In this document: piece after piece, positions 1 through 5,273 of the stretch
How the letters are laid out: every line of letters begins with the position of its first letter
Numbering within the stretch: the first letter of the stretch is position 1
Assembly (NCBI GenBank): GCA_946545105.1
Contig: CAMNMY010000054.1
Span: forward strand, 1-6,157
From: an uncultured Clostridia bacterium
GTDB lineage: Bacteria; Bacillota_A; Clostridia; Christensenellales; UBA3700
Length of the DNA: 6,157 bases
Direction of reading: 5' to 3'
Notes under the pieces: generated by a model
Databases searched by the model: none
What the model saw: the letters and a program-made list of their open reading frames with translations, nothing else
Told to the model about the DNA's origin: nothing
Position numbers and translations under genes: made by a program

Positions 1-62
1 AACCAGGCCCAGAGCCAACTCCAACACCAGAACCAGGCCCAGAGCCAACTCCAACTCCAACT
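1..62 (+). repeat. Tandem 30-bp repeat encoding a Pro-Glu-Pro-Thr stalk
   Basis: Bases 1-25 recur exactly at 31-55, a 30-bp period encoding the decapeptide PGPEPTPTPE and its variant PGPEPTPTPT. The array starts at the window edge, so more copies probably lie upstream. Such in-frame proline-rich arrays form extended wall-spanning stalks and often vary in copy number between strains. Confidence 0.85.
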
Positions 63-833
63 CCTAAGACTGAAATTGACGATAAGGATAGTGGCGTTGC
101 TGTAATAACACCAGATGGCGTAGACATTCCAGACACGGTTACTTTAAGAGTTGAAATCAAAACTTCTGTTACTACAAAAGAAGGAAAAGTTGATGGTCAA
201 AAGATCCAAGAGATGTTAGACAAGAACGAAAAGGTTGCAAAAGTTTACGATGTTAAATTGATTCAAACAATTGATGGCGTTGAAACAGAAATTCAACCTT
301 CAGATATTAAAGAAGGAACAACAATTAAAGTTCAAATACATTTACCAAAAGATGTGAAAGCTAAGGGATTGAGAGTTCTACATGTTCATAGCGATGGTAC
401 TATCGATGTGATTGATAATGTAAAGGTTGAAGGCAAGGTAGCAACTATTGAAGTATCAAAATTATCTGAATTCGTTCTTATCAATCAAAAATCACATGGC
501 TTCTGCATCGGCTGGGTAGCATTCATCTTAGTAATTCTTGAATTATTATGTGCATGTGTATATGCGATTATTAGATTTGGATTCATTAAGGATATTGTTG
601 CTAAGTGTAAGTTAGATATCTTATATGATAAGGTTGATTTGTTAACTATAATTGGCGCATGTGTATCAAGTGCATTATTTGTATTTGCTTTAATAGCATT
701 ATGCGTACATCCATGCGCAGTAGCAATTGTATCATTTATCTTTGCAACTGTAATTTGTGGAGGATTTACATACTTATTTTTAAAAGATAAGCAGATTATA
801 GAAAAGATAAAAGAAGAAGCAAATAATAAATAA
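1..833 (+). CDS. C-terminal part of a surface protein: proline-rich stalk, beta-rich domain, three membrane helices (5' end outside the window)
   Basis: The frame is open from base 3 (the true start lies upstream) and encodes 276 residues up to a TAA at 831-833. ATG 213 is internal, because the same frame is clearly coding before it. Residues 1-21 are a Pro/Glu/Thr/Gly stalk. Residues about 30-160 look like a beta-sandwich extracellular domain, with alternating hydrophobic strands, a 'VLHVHSDGTIDVI' segment and a closing 'LSEFVLI' strand, a pattern common next to the membrane in Bacillota surface proteins. Three hydrophobic stretches follow, at about 168-191 (bases 504-575), 213-235 (639-707) and 237-261 (711-785). 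The Lys/Arg-rich segment after the first helix and the tail 'KDKQIIEKIKEEANNK' both fit the cytoplasm, so the stalk and beta domain would face outside. There is no LPXTG motif. The helices are unusually rich in cysteine. I do not recognise a named family; an adhesin or envelope-stalk role is inference. Confidence 0.85.
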   Translation, partial: PGPEPTPTPEPGPEPTPTPTPKTEIDDKDSGVAVITPDGVDIPDTVTLRVEIKTSVTTKEGKVDGQKIQEMLDKNEKVAKVYDVKLIQTIDGVETEIQPSDIKEGTTIKVQIHLPKDVKAKGLRVLHVHSDGTIDVIDNVKVEGKVATIEVSKLSEFVLINQKSHGFCIGWVAFILVILELLCACVYAIIRFGFIKDIVAKCKLDILYDKVDLLTIIGACVSSALFVFALIALCVHPCAVAIVSFIFATVICGGFTYLFLKDKQIIEKIKEEANNK

Positions 834-840
834 CAATTAA

Positions 841-870
841 GGCCCAACAAAAAAAGTTGGGCCAATTTTT
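841..870 (+). terminator. Intrinsic terminator of the first surface-protein gene
   Basis: A perfect 8-bp stem, GGCCCAAC (841-848) with GTTGGGCC (856-863), encloses a seven-A loop and is followed by AATTTTT. It starts 7 bases after the stop codon at 831-833. Confidence 0.93.
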
Positions 871-892
871 ATAAGTGGTGCGGTTTTGTTGC

Positions 893-909
893 ACTATATA
901 TAATATAGT
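893..909 (+). promoter_or_regulatory. AT dyad overlapping a TATAAT box (weak promoter or operator candidate)
   Basis: ACTATAT (893-899) and ATATAGT (903-909) form a perfect 7-bp dyad around ATA. TATAAT at 899-904 lies inside it. No good -35 element is found 16-18 bases upstream (TGGTGC at 876-881 is poor). A ribosome-binding-site-like GAGGGG at 931-936 follows, but no viable reading frame starts there. In AT-rich DNA such a dyad can arise by chance. Confidence 0.25.
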
Positions 910-988
910 TATAAATGTGATATATATGATGAGGGGAAAAATAGGTAATTAAGTGCTTAACCAAAGTTAGTTCTACTTATATTTTGTT

Positions 989-1008
989 GGGGTCGAGAAA
1001 TTGGCCCC
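989..1008 (+). other. GC hairpin in the gap before the isomerase gene
   Basis: GGGGTC (989-994) pairs with GGCCCC (1003-1008), with one T-G wobble and an 8-base loop. It is the only GC-rich element between the terminator at 870 and the next gene. The bases after it (TTAACTTTTACA) form only a poor U-tract, so it could be a weak terminator for a short leader transcript or simply a structured element. It lies upstream of the proposed promoter at 1054-1082 and so would not be in that mRNA. Confidence 0.35.
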
Positions 1009-1050
1009 TTAACTTTTACAATTAACTTCCTTAACTTTTACTTAAAACTT
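1007..1050 (+). repeat. Two tandem 22-bp repeats just upstream of the isomerase promoter
   Basis: The units 1007-1028 and 1029-1050 are identical at 18 of 22 positions. Both begin with the 13-mer CCTTAACTTTTAC and end in AACTT. The second unit ends 3 bases before the proposed -35 box. A 22-bp spacing is about two helical turns, so a protein bound to each unit would sit on the same DNA face. This fits a regulator site, but no known operator consensus is recognised. Confidence 0.5.
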
Positions 1051-1053
1051 CTT

Positions 1054-1082
1054 TAGCCATTATTTCACAAATAATATATAAT
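1054..1082 (+). promoter_or_regulatory. Sigma-A-type promoter of the fatty acid isomerase gene
   Basis: A perfect -10 box, TATAAT (1077-1082), lies 17 bases after TAGCCA (1054-1059), which matches TTGACA at four of six positions. Transcription would start near 1089 and leave a leader of about 30 bases. The weak -35 next to tandem repeats suggests possible activation or repression. Confidence 0.55.
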
Positions 1083-1108
1083 AGTAAATAGGGAACATTT
1101 TATTTGAT

Positions 1109-1115
1109 AAGGAGG
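1109..1115 (+). promoter_or_regulatory. Ribosome-binding site of the isomerase gene
   Basis: AAGGAGG, a full anti-Shine-Dalgarno match, ends 4 bases before ATG 1120. It fixes that start; there is no alternative start nearby. Confidence 0.9.
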
Positions 1116-1119
1116 CATT

Positions 1120-2571
1120 ATGGCAAATAAAAAAGAAAAGATCTGTATTATTGGTGGTGGTCCAGCTGGACTTGCATGTGCAGTTTATCTAGAAAAGAAG
1201 GGCTACACAGATTACACAATTTACGAAAAGTTAAACAAAGTCGGCGGTAAAGCATATTCTCCAAAGATTAAAGTAAATGGTGAAGAAAGAGCGTATGAAA
1301 CAGGCGCTATCATGGGTGCTATTACATATCATGCCGTATCTGAAATGGAAGAATTCGGTGGATATTATCATAAAGGCCCAGATTTCAAACCAGGCGAACC
1401 AAATATGAGAAGAGAATATCGTTCAGCTCAAAACGGCGAAGTTGTTGAACCATTTAACCCAAAGGCTAATTTCTCTCTAAAGAAGATGATTGGTCTTATT
1501 AAGTTAAAAAAGCAATTCAAGAAGTTAAAAGAATTAATGGAAACAAAGTATGCAGGATATGACTGCTATGGCCATATTGGCGTTGCATCAGGTAAGTACA
1601 GTGGTATTTCTAAGATTGTTCCAAATCAAGAAGGAACAAACAAAGACCAAGCTTTCCCTAATTATCTAAAGGGTGAGAATCCAAATCTAAAAGATTTAGC
1701 TTTACCATTTAGTGAATTCTGTAAGATTAATGGCGTAGAAGAAGTACAAAGAATTTGGATTGGACCATATACATCATTTGGCTATGGTTATTTCGATGAA
1801 ATCCCAGCAGCTTATGTTATGAAGTATCTAGATACAACAACAGCAGCTGAATTCGTTAAATTACAATTGTGGACATGGCAAGATGGTACACAAGCTATCT
1901 ATGAACATGTTAATGCAAAATTAAAGCATCCAGCTGTACTTGAAACAGAAGTTGTTAAAGTAGATAGAGCAGATGGCAAAGTTAATGTAACAGTAAAGAA
2001 GGGTGGAAAGGAAACAACTGAAACATTTGATAAGTTAATCGTAACAACACCACTTGATTGGTTTATTAACTATGCAGATGCTACAGAGGAAGAAAAGAAT
2101 CTATTCTCTAAGATCGTTCATGAAAAGTATGTTGACTTTATCGCAAGATTTGATGAAGATAAAGGACCAGTTATTTCAGGATACTTATTTGAGAACATGG
2201 AACCAGAAAGATTAGGCCACGCAATGGTTTACTATCATAGATGGGAAGACATTGGTAAGAACTGCCCATGTACAGTTTACGCATTAAGAAACCATACAGG
2301 CGACCCAGATATCCCATATGAAAAGACTTTAGAGATGATGAAGGATGATATCAATAAGGTATTAAAATTCCCAATCAAAGAAGTATTATACGCTCAAGAA
2401 AGCTACTATTGCCCACACGTAGGTCCAAAGGATTACGCTGAAGGCTGGTATGATAAGTTGGAAGCAATCCAAGGCACAAAGAATACATATTATGCAGGTG
2501 AAATTATTTCATTTGGTGATATGGAAGATACATGTGCAGCATCAAAAGATATCGTAGGAAGATTCTTCTAA
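1120..2571 (+). CDS. FAD-dependent polyunsaturated fatty acid (linoleate) isomerase-like protein
   Basis: This 483-residue protein has an amine-oxidase-type flavoprotein fold. It shows the dinucleotide-binding motif GGGPAG (12-17), the ribose-binding acidic residue E36 in TIYEK, VGGK (41-44), and a C-terminal FAD-contacting stretch, YYAGEIISFGDMED (457-470). Compared from memory with the P. acnes enzyme that converts linoleate to trans-10,cis-12 conjugated linoleate, many blocks align: TGAIMG (61-66), RRE (97-99), PAAYVMKYLD (229-238), LWTWQDGTQA (250-259), ERLGHAMVYYHRW (363-375) and AGEIISFG (459-466). The two residues described as the substrate gate there (Arg88, Phe193) correspond to R98 and F245. 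Known mechanism: FAD takes and returns a hydride, shifting a double bond with no net redox change. The protein has no signal peptide, so it is cytoplasmic. It is about 59 residues longer than the P. acnes enzyme (about 424), mostly from an insertion of about 33 residues within 149-191. It is monocistronic. Regiospecificity cannot be read from sequence; a hydratase-like or other flavoprotein isomerase role remains possible. Confidence 0.88.
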   Translation: MANKKEKICIIGGGPAGLACAVYLEKKGYTDYTIYEKLNKVGGKAYSPKIKVNGEERAYETGAIMGAITYHAVSEMEEFGGYYHKGPDFKPGEPNMRREYRSAQNGEVVEPFNPKANFSLKKMIGLIKLKKQFKKLKELMETKYAGYDCYGHIGVASGKYSGISKIVPNQEGTNKDQAFPNYLKGENPNLKDLALPFSEFCKINGVEEVQRIWIGPYTSFGYGYFDEIPAAYVMKYLDTTTAAEFVKLQLWTWQDGTQAIYEHVNAKLKHPAVLETEVVKVDRADGKVNVTVKKGGKETTETFDKLIVTTPLDWFINYADATEEEKNLFSKIVHEKYVDFIARFDEDKGPVISGYLFENMEPERLGHAMVYYHRWEDIGKNCPCTVYALRNHTGDPDIPYEKTLEMMKDDINKVLKFPIKEVLYAQESYYCPHVGPKDYAEGWYDKLEAIQGTKNTYYAGEIISFGDMEDTCAASKDIVGRFF

Positions 2572-2590
2572 TAATTAATAAATAAAATTA

Positions 2591-2626
2591 GATAGAGCTG
2601 CGTATAAACGTAGCTCTATCTTTTTT
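2591..2626 (+). terminator. Intrinsic terminator of the isomerase gene
   Basis: A 12-bp stem with one G-T wobble, GATAGAGCTGCG (2591-2602) with CGTAGCTCTATC (2609-2620), encloses the loop TATAAA and is followed by six Ts. It starts 20 bases after the stop at 2569-2571. Confidence 0.95.
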
Positions 2627-2667
2627 GCCATATTTTTATAATAATGTGCCTTAAAAAAGGGCAAAAA

Positions 2668-2696
2668 TTGACATTAATTTATTATTTTTATATTCA
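2668..2696 (+). promoter_or_regulatory. Promoter of the lipoprotein gene
   Basis: A perfect -35 box, TTGACA, is at 2668-2673. The -10 is less clear: TATATT (2689-2694, 15-base spacer) is the better match, while TATTCA (2691-2696) has the ideal 17-base spacer. Transcription would start near 2701, about 38 bases before the ATG. Upstream, TTTTTGCC (2622-2629) and GGCAAAAA (2660-2667) form an 8-bp inverted repeat whose right arm abuts the -35 box. Confidence 0.55.
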
Positions 2697-2726
2697 TAAA
2701 ATATATATTTATATACTTTTCACATG

Positions 2727-2732
2727 AGGGGG
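2727..2732 (+). promoter_or_regulatory. Ribosome-binding site that sets the lipoprotein start at ATG 2739
   Basis: AGGGGG lies 6 bases before ATG 2739. The upstream in-frame ATG at 2724 overlaps this site and has no ribosome-binding site of its own. Starting at 2739 also gives a normal signal peptide, MRKKSLLL. Confidence 0.8.
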
Positions 2733-2738
2733 AAAGAT

Positions 2739-4865
2739 ATGAGAAAAAAGTCATTATTATTAATAGTGGTTTTGATGCTTATTTTTGTAATGGTTTCTGT
2801 TGCGTTTATAGCGTGTGATAAGAAGGGAAATATTCAAGAATCAGAACCTACACCTGATCCATCTCCAGAACCAGGACCATCTCCAGAGCCAGGACCAGAA
2901 CCTAGTCCAACTCCGCAACCAACACCAGCGGAAATATCTGAAACTGCTATGGCAAACTTCTTTACGAAATTGTATGCAGGCAATTATGTCATAAATGCAA
3001 GCGGTAAAGGAACTACTACGGTGTATTCTCCAAATTATATTTATTTTGAATATGGAGAAGGATATACAGACCCTGGCGTAGCTTATATGACCATAAATAA
3101 TAATGAGACATTCCAAGCAACCTATACGGGTTCTTTATCAAATATTAAATTCGTTAAAAATAAAGCAAATGCAATAGAGACTGCTTCAAAATTAACGCCA
3201 ATTTATTGGATTGAAAGTTTGGTTCACTATAAAAATATTTGGGAGATTTTCTATAATGACACAGAAAATCCGCTAAAGTTTTCTTCACATGATGATCAAT
3301 TAAAAGATGAAGTATTGTCTATGAATGGATATGTAAATACTCTACGTGAATTTATGGGAGATGTATATCTAGAGCTAAATAACATAAATCCAACTCAAGC
3401 GCATATTAAAGCGACATTTACAGGTGGTATGCCAATACCTGATCCAATAGATATTGTTATTACATTTGGAAATGCAAAAAAGAGTGAAGCAATAGAAGAG
3501 TGGATTGCTAATCCAAATCTTCCAGATGCAAAAACTAAATGGGACGAAGAAGACAAATTTATTTTTAAATCATTAGTGTTTGATGAGAATGTTATTCCAT
3601 TCCCAACAGGGGCATCTTATGCTTTGTATTTCCCATATACATTTGAAGAAATGCTCTACTATTTGGATGAGGTTATACTTCGTGATGGCAAAGCCCCAGC
3701 AGAGGCTAAGAATTCATATATAGATATTTTATTAAATAATGGATTTGAGGCACATATAGAAGATGGCGTAACTTCATATAGAAAGCAAACAAGTGCTGAA
3801 TACAAAAGATATGTATCAATTGAAGTCGAATATGAGGGTGGATTAAATATTTTTGTTTCCAACTATTATGATTTAGAAAAATACAACAATTACAACGCTG
3901 TAAAAGCACTTGTATCAACCAAAAATTATCCAAACCCTGTGGATTTACCATCGACAATGTCATTTAAATCTGCAATAGATTATACGCCTCAAGAGATAGA
4001 AGCGTTGTGGTATTATTTTGGATACGATTTATACCTTGAAGTAAGATTGAATTATGAAGATCAGAGTGCTGCACAATCATATGTAAATGATTATATTGCA
4101 AGATTAACTCAAGCACCATATGGTTATGTATATAATGAAAACGAAGATTTCTATAAATCTACAAATGATGCAGAAAACAAGAGAACCGGGTCGTTTAGAT
4201 GGAAATTTGAAGGCGATGAATTAGTAATGCTATTTAAATCTGAAGCGTATATTACTCCAGATGTTGTACGTCAATATATAGCCGATGAGGCGTTCCCAAA
4301 TCCAGAATTTGGAACATATACAAATCTACTTGAAGATAAGTATAGTCAATGTAGAGATATTGCAAAATATACAGATTTAATGACCAACGCAAATTATGAC
4401 CATATTTATTCGATTTGGTTAGATTTTAATAGTTATGATGAGATTGATGCATATTTACAAGCATATGTAGCTACATTTGACGAAAATGAATGGGAAGGCT
4501 CAACAAAGGCAAATGAATATGTAATGTATAACGAAGATTTAAATATGACAGTATCATTTAGAATTGAAGGTAACAGTTTATGCATGACATTCAAGCCAGC
4601 AGAAAATGGCGTATTTTATTTGAAGATTCAAAGATACCAAGAAGAAGGTGGAATAATTAGATTTGGCGAAACAGGGTATTATAAGCCAGGAAAACAAATT
4701 TATGTTGGAGCTAGTGTATTTGAAGGCTATGTATTTGCAGGATGGTACGAAAAAACAACAAGTGATCCAGTATTATTAACAATGGAGCAAGAATTCTACT
4801 ATGAAATGCCAAACGATACATCGGCAACGTTGATTGCAAGATGGTATAAAGATGGTGAAGCTTAA
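2739..4865 (+). CDS. Surface lipoprotein with proline-rich stalk, three tandem ~120-residue domains and an InlB-type repeat; 3' end probably truncated
   Basis: This 708-residue protein starts with a lipoprotein signal peptide: MRKK, a hydrophobic core (6-24) and the lipobox F-I-A-C with the lipidated Cys at 26. F at -3 is a tolerated but less usual residue. Residues 36-63 are a Pro/Glu/Gly/Ser stalk. Residues about 70-260 form an N-terminal domain. Three diverged tandem units follow at about 261-377, 397-503 and 519-621. Residues about 635-703 resemble the InlB/Listeria-Bacteroides repeat fold, with the hallmarks GYVFAGWY, YEMPND and ARWY. The protein should be anchored in the outer leaflet of the cytoplasmic membrane. 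It has its own promoter and ribosome-binding site. Coding-like sequence continues in the same frame after the TAA at 4863-4865, so the product is probably shorter than its ancestor. Acidic and Tyr/Asn-rich composition fits an exposed protein. I recognise no enzymatic motif; binding or adhesion is inference. Confidence 0.85.
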   Translation: MRKKSLLLIVVLMLIFVMVSVAFIACDKKGNIQESEPTPDPSPEPGPSPEPGPEPSPTPQPTPAEISETAMANFFTKLYAGNYVINASGKGTTTVYSPNYIYFEYGEGYTDPGVAYMTINNNETFQATYTGSLSNIKFVKNKANAIETASKLTPIYWIESLVHYKNIWEIFYNDTENPLKFSSHDDQLKDEVLSMNGYVNTLREFMGDVYLELNNINPTQAHIKATFTGGMPIPDPIDIVITFGNAKKSEAIEEWIANPNLPDAKTKWDEEDKFIFKSLVFDENVIPFPTGASYALYFPYTFEEMLYYLDEVILRDGKAPAEAKNSYIDILLNNGFEAHIEDGVTSYRKQTSAEYKRYVSIEVEYEGGLNIFVSNYYDLEKYNNYNAVKALVSTKNYPNPVDLPSTMSFKSAIDYTPQEIEALWYYFGYDLYLEVRLNYEDQSAAQSYVNDYIARLTQAPYGYVYNENEDFYKSTNDAENKRTGSFRWKFEGDELVMLFKSEAYITPDVVRQYIADEAFPNPEFGTYTNLLEDKYSQCRDIAKYTDLMTNANYDHIYSIWLDFNSYDEIDAYLQAYVATFDENEWEGSTKANEYVMYNEDLNMTVSFRIEGNSLCMTFKPAENGVFYLKIQRYQEEGGIIRFGETGYYKPGKQIYVGASVFEGYVFAGWYEKTTSDPVLLTMEQEFYYEMPNDTSATLIARWYKDGEA
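2844..2927 (+). repeat. Proline-rich stalk-coding repeat in the lipoprotein gene
   Basis: This stretch encodes 28 residues of alternating Pro with Glu, Ser, Thr, Gly and Asp, including PEPGPSPEPGPEP. It is the same style of linker as at bases 1-62, but built of less regular units (CCAGAACCAGGACC and CCAGAGCCAGGACC). It separates the lipidated Cys from the first folded domain, as expected for a wall-spanning tether. Confidence 0.8.
3519..4601 (+). repeat. Three diverged tandem domains within the lipoprotein
   Basis: The repeat is visible only at protein level. Units 2 and 3 open with YPNP (residue 397) and FPNP (519). Each unit contains a Tyr/Asp-rich helix-like part (TFEEMLYYLDEV 301-312; DQSAAQSYVNDYIARL 441-456; YDEIDAYLQAYVATF 566-580). 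A beta pair follows (VSIEVEYEGGLNIFV 359-373; GSFRWKFEGDELVMLF 484-499; MTVSFRIEGNSLCMTF 603-618), then a linker helix leading to the next PNP-like start. Spacing between units is about 122-136 residues. The N-terminal domain ends in a similar linker (AIEEWIANPNLPD), so it may be a fourth, more diverged copy. The family is not recognised. Confidence 0.65.
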
Positions 4866-5087
4866 TTTGTTGATGTATTTAATGCTGCTTTATTAGAAGG
4901 TGATTATGCAGAAGATTTGTTTAATAAAGAATTCTAAGTAGCTAAACTTGGTGATGAATATACAATTGTCGTTGAATGGCAACAAGAAAAAGACAGTAAA
5001 TCAATAGGGTTTACAATAAATTCATATAAATTTGGTGCATTTGGCAATGAAATTGAAGAATTAACTTTGCCGGTTGTTAATCCATAA
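4866..5087 (+). pseudogene. Decayed 3' extension of the lipoprotein gene, interrupted by two in-frame TAA codons
   Basis: Reading straight on from the lipoprotein stop (4863-4865) in the same frame gives 23 protein-like codons (FVDVFNAALLEGDY...), a second TAA at 4935-4937, and 49 more protein-like codons (including LGDEYTIVVEWQQEKD and LPVVNP). The frame ends at TAA 5085-5087, 21 bases before an intrinsic terminator. No frameshift is present, and no start codon with a ribosome-binding site could make this an independent gene. Both internal TAAs are one C-to-T change from CAA, the Gln codon this window favours (EA-Q-FVD and EF-Q-VAK would read naturally). FNAALLEGDY also resembles FFTKLYAGNY near the N-terminus (75-83), hinting at another copy of that domain. 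Stop readthrough is a less likely alternative. Confidence 0.7.
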
Positions 5088-5108
5088 ACATAAACAAAAT
5101 CTGTTAAT

Positions 5109-5136
5109 TAGGGTCACATATAGTGGCCCTATTTTT
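5109..5136 (+). terminator. Intrinsic terminator of the lipoprotein gene
   Basis: TAGGGTCAC (5109-5117) pairs with GTGGCCCTA (5123-5131) around the loop ATATA, with one T-G wobble, and is followed by TTTTT. Its position just after the third in-frame stop (5087), and 244 bases after the present lipoprotein stop, marks the original gene end. Confidence 0.93.
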
Positions 5137-5166
5137 GTATATAAACATTTTTACATTTAGGTTACT

Positions 5167-5181
5167 TTATGCAAAGCATAA
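5167..5181 (+). promoter_or_regulatory. Small perfect dyad upstream of the HAD gene (operator candidate)
   Basis: TTATGC (5167-5172) and GCATAA (5176-5181) form a perfect 6-bp dyad around AAA. It sits about 10-40 bases upstream of the promoter candidates for the next gene. It is too short and AT-rich to be sure. Confidence 0.3.
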
Positions 5182-5188
5182 TAGATTT

Positions 5189-5239
5189 TTGCCAAAAAAT
5201 CGCATATATTTGGCATAATCGTCCTTAAATATTTATATA
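5189..5239 (+). promoter_or_regulatory. Promoter region of the HAD phosphatase gene
   Basis: Two overlapping candidates are visible. The first is TTGCCA (5189-5194), a 19-base spacer and the extended -10 TGGCATAAT (5211-5219). The second is TTGGCA (5210-5215), an 18-base spacer and TATATA (5234-5239). GCCAAA (5191-5196) and TTTGGC (5209-5214) form an inverted repeat across the first. The sequence cannot say which is used. Confidence 0.45.
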
Positions 5240-5255
5240 TGTTATTATTTTTTAT

Positions 5256-5261
5256 AAGGAG
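5256..5261 (+). promoter_or_regulatory. Ribosome-binding site of the HAD gene, unusually far from the start
   Basis: AAGGAG ends 12 bases before ATG 5274, longer than the usual 5-9. A weaker TAAGG (5263-5267) lies 6 bases from the ATG. An in-frame TAG at 5268-5270 rules out any earlier start, so ATG 5274 is the most upstream possibility. Confidence 0.65.
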
Positions 5262-5273
5262 TTAAGGTAGTTT

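Noticed and set aside
485..865. Minus-strand open frame of 126 codons opposite the first gene
   Set aside because: It overlaps the membrane-helix coding region of a convincing + strand gene and begins inside that gene's terminator hairpin. Its composition is what antisense of hydrophobic codons gives.
841..992. Riboswitch-like alternative pairing of CCCAAC (843-848) with GTTGGG (986-991)
   Set aside because: The pairing would need a transcript reading through a strong terminator, and no aptamer-like structure lies between. Short GC complementarity is likely chance.
2724..2738. Upstream ATG as the lipoprotein start
   Set aside because: It overlaps the ribosome-binding site used by ATG 2739 and has none of its own. 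It would add only MRGKD before a normal signal peptide.
2841..3116. Minus-strand open frame rich in Trp, Arg and Ser
   Set aside because: It is the complement of the proline-rich stalk (CCA read as TGG), a typical low-complexity shadow with no credible ribosome-binding site.
3659..3963. Two overlapping minus-strand open frames
   Set aside because: Both lie wholly within the tandem-domain region of the lipoprotein and show no motifs; they are shadows.
4863..4937. Genome-wide reassignment of UAA to glutamine
   Set aside because: TAA ends the first two genes directly before intrinsic terminators, and no internal TAA appears in the isomerase or HAD frames. Local nonsense mutation explains the data better.
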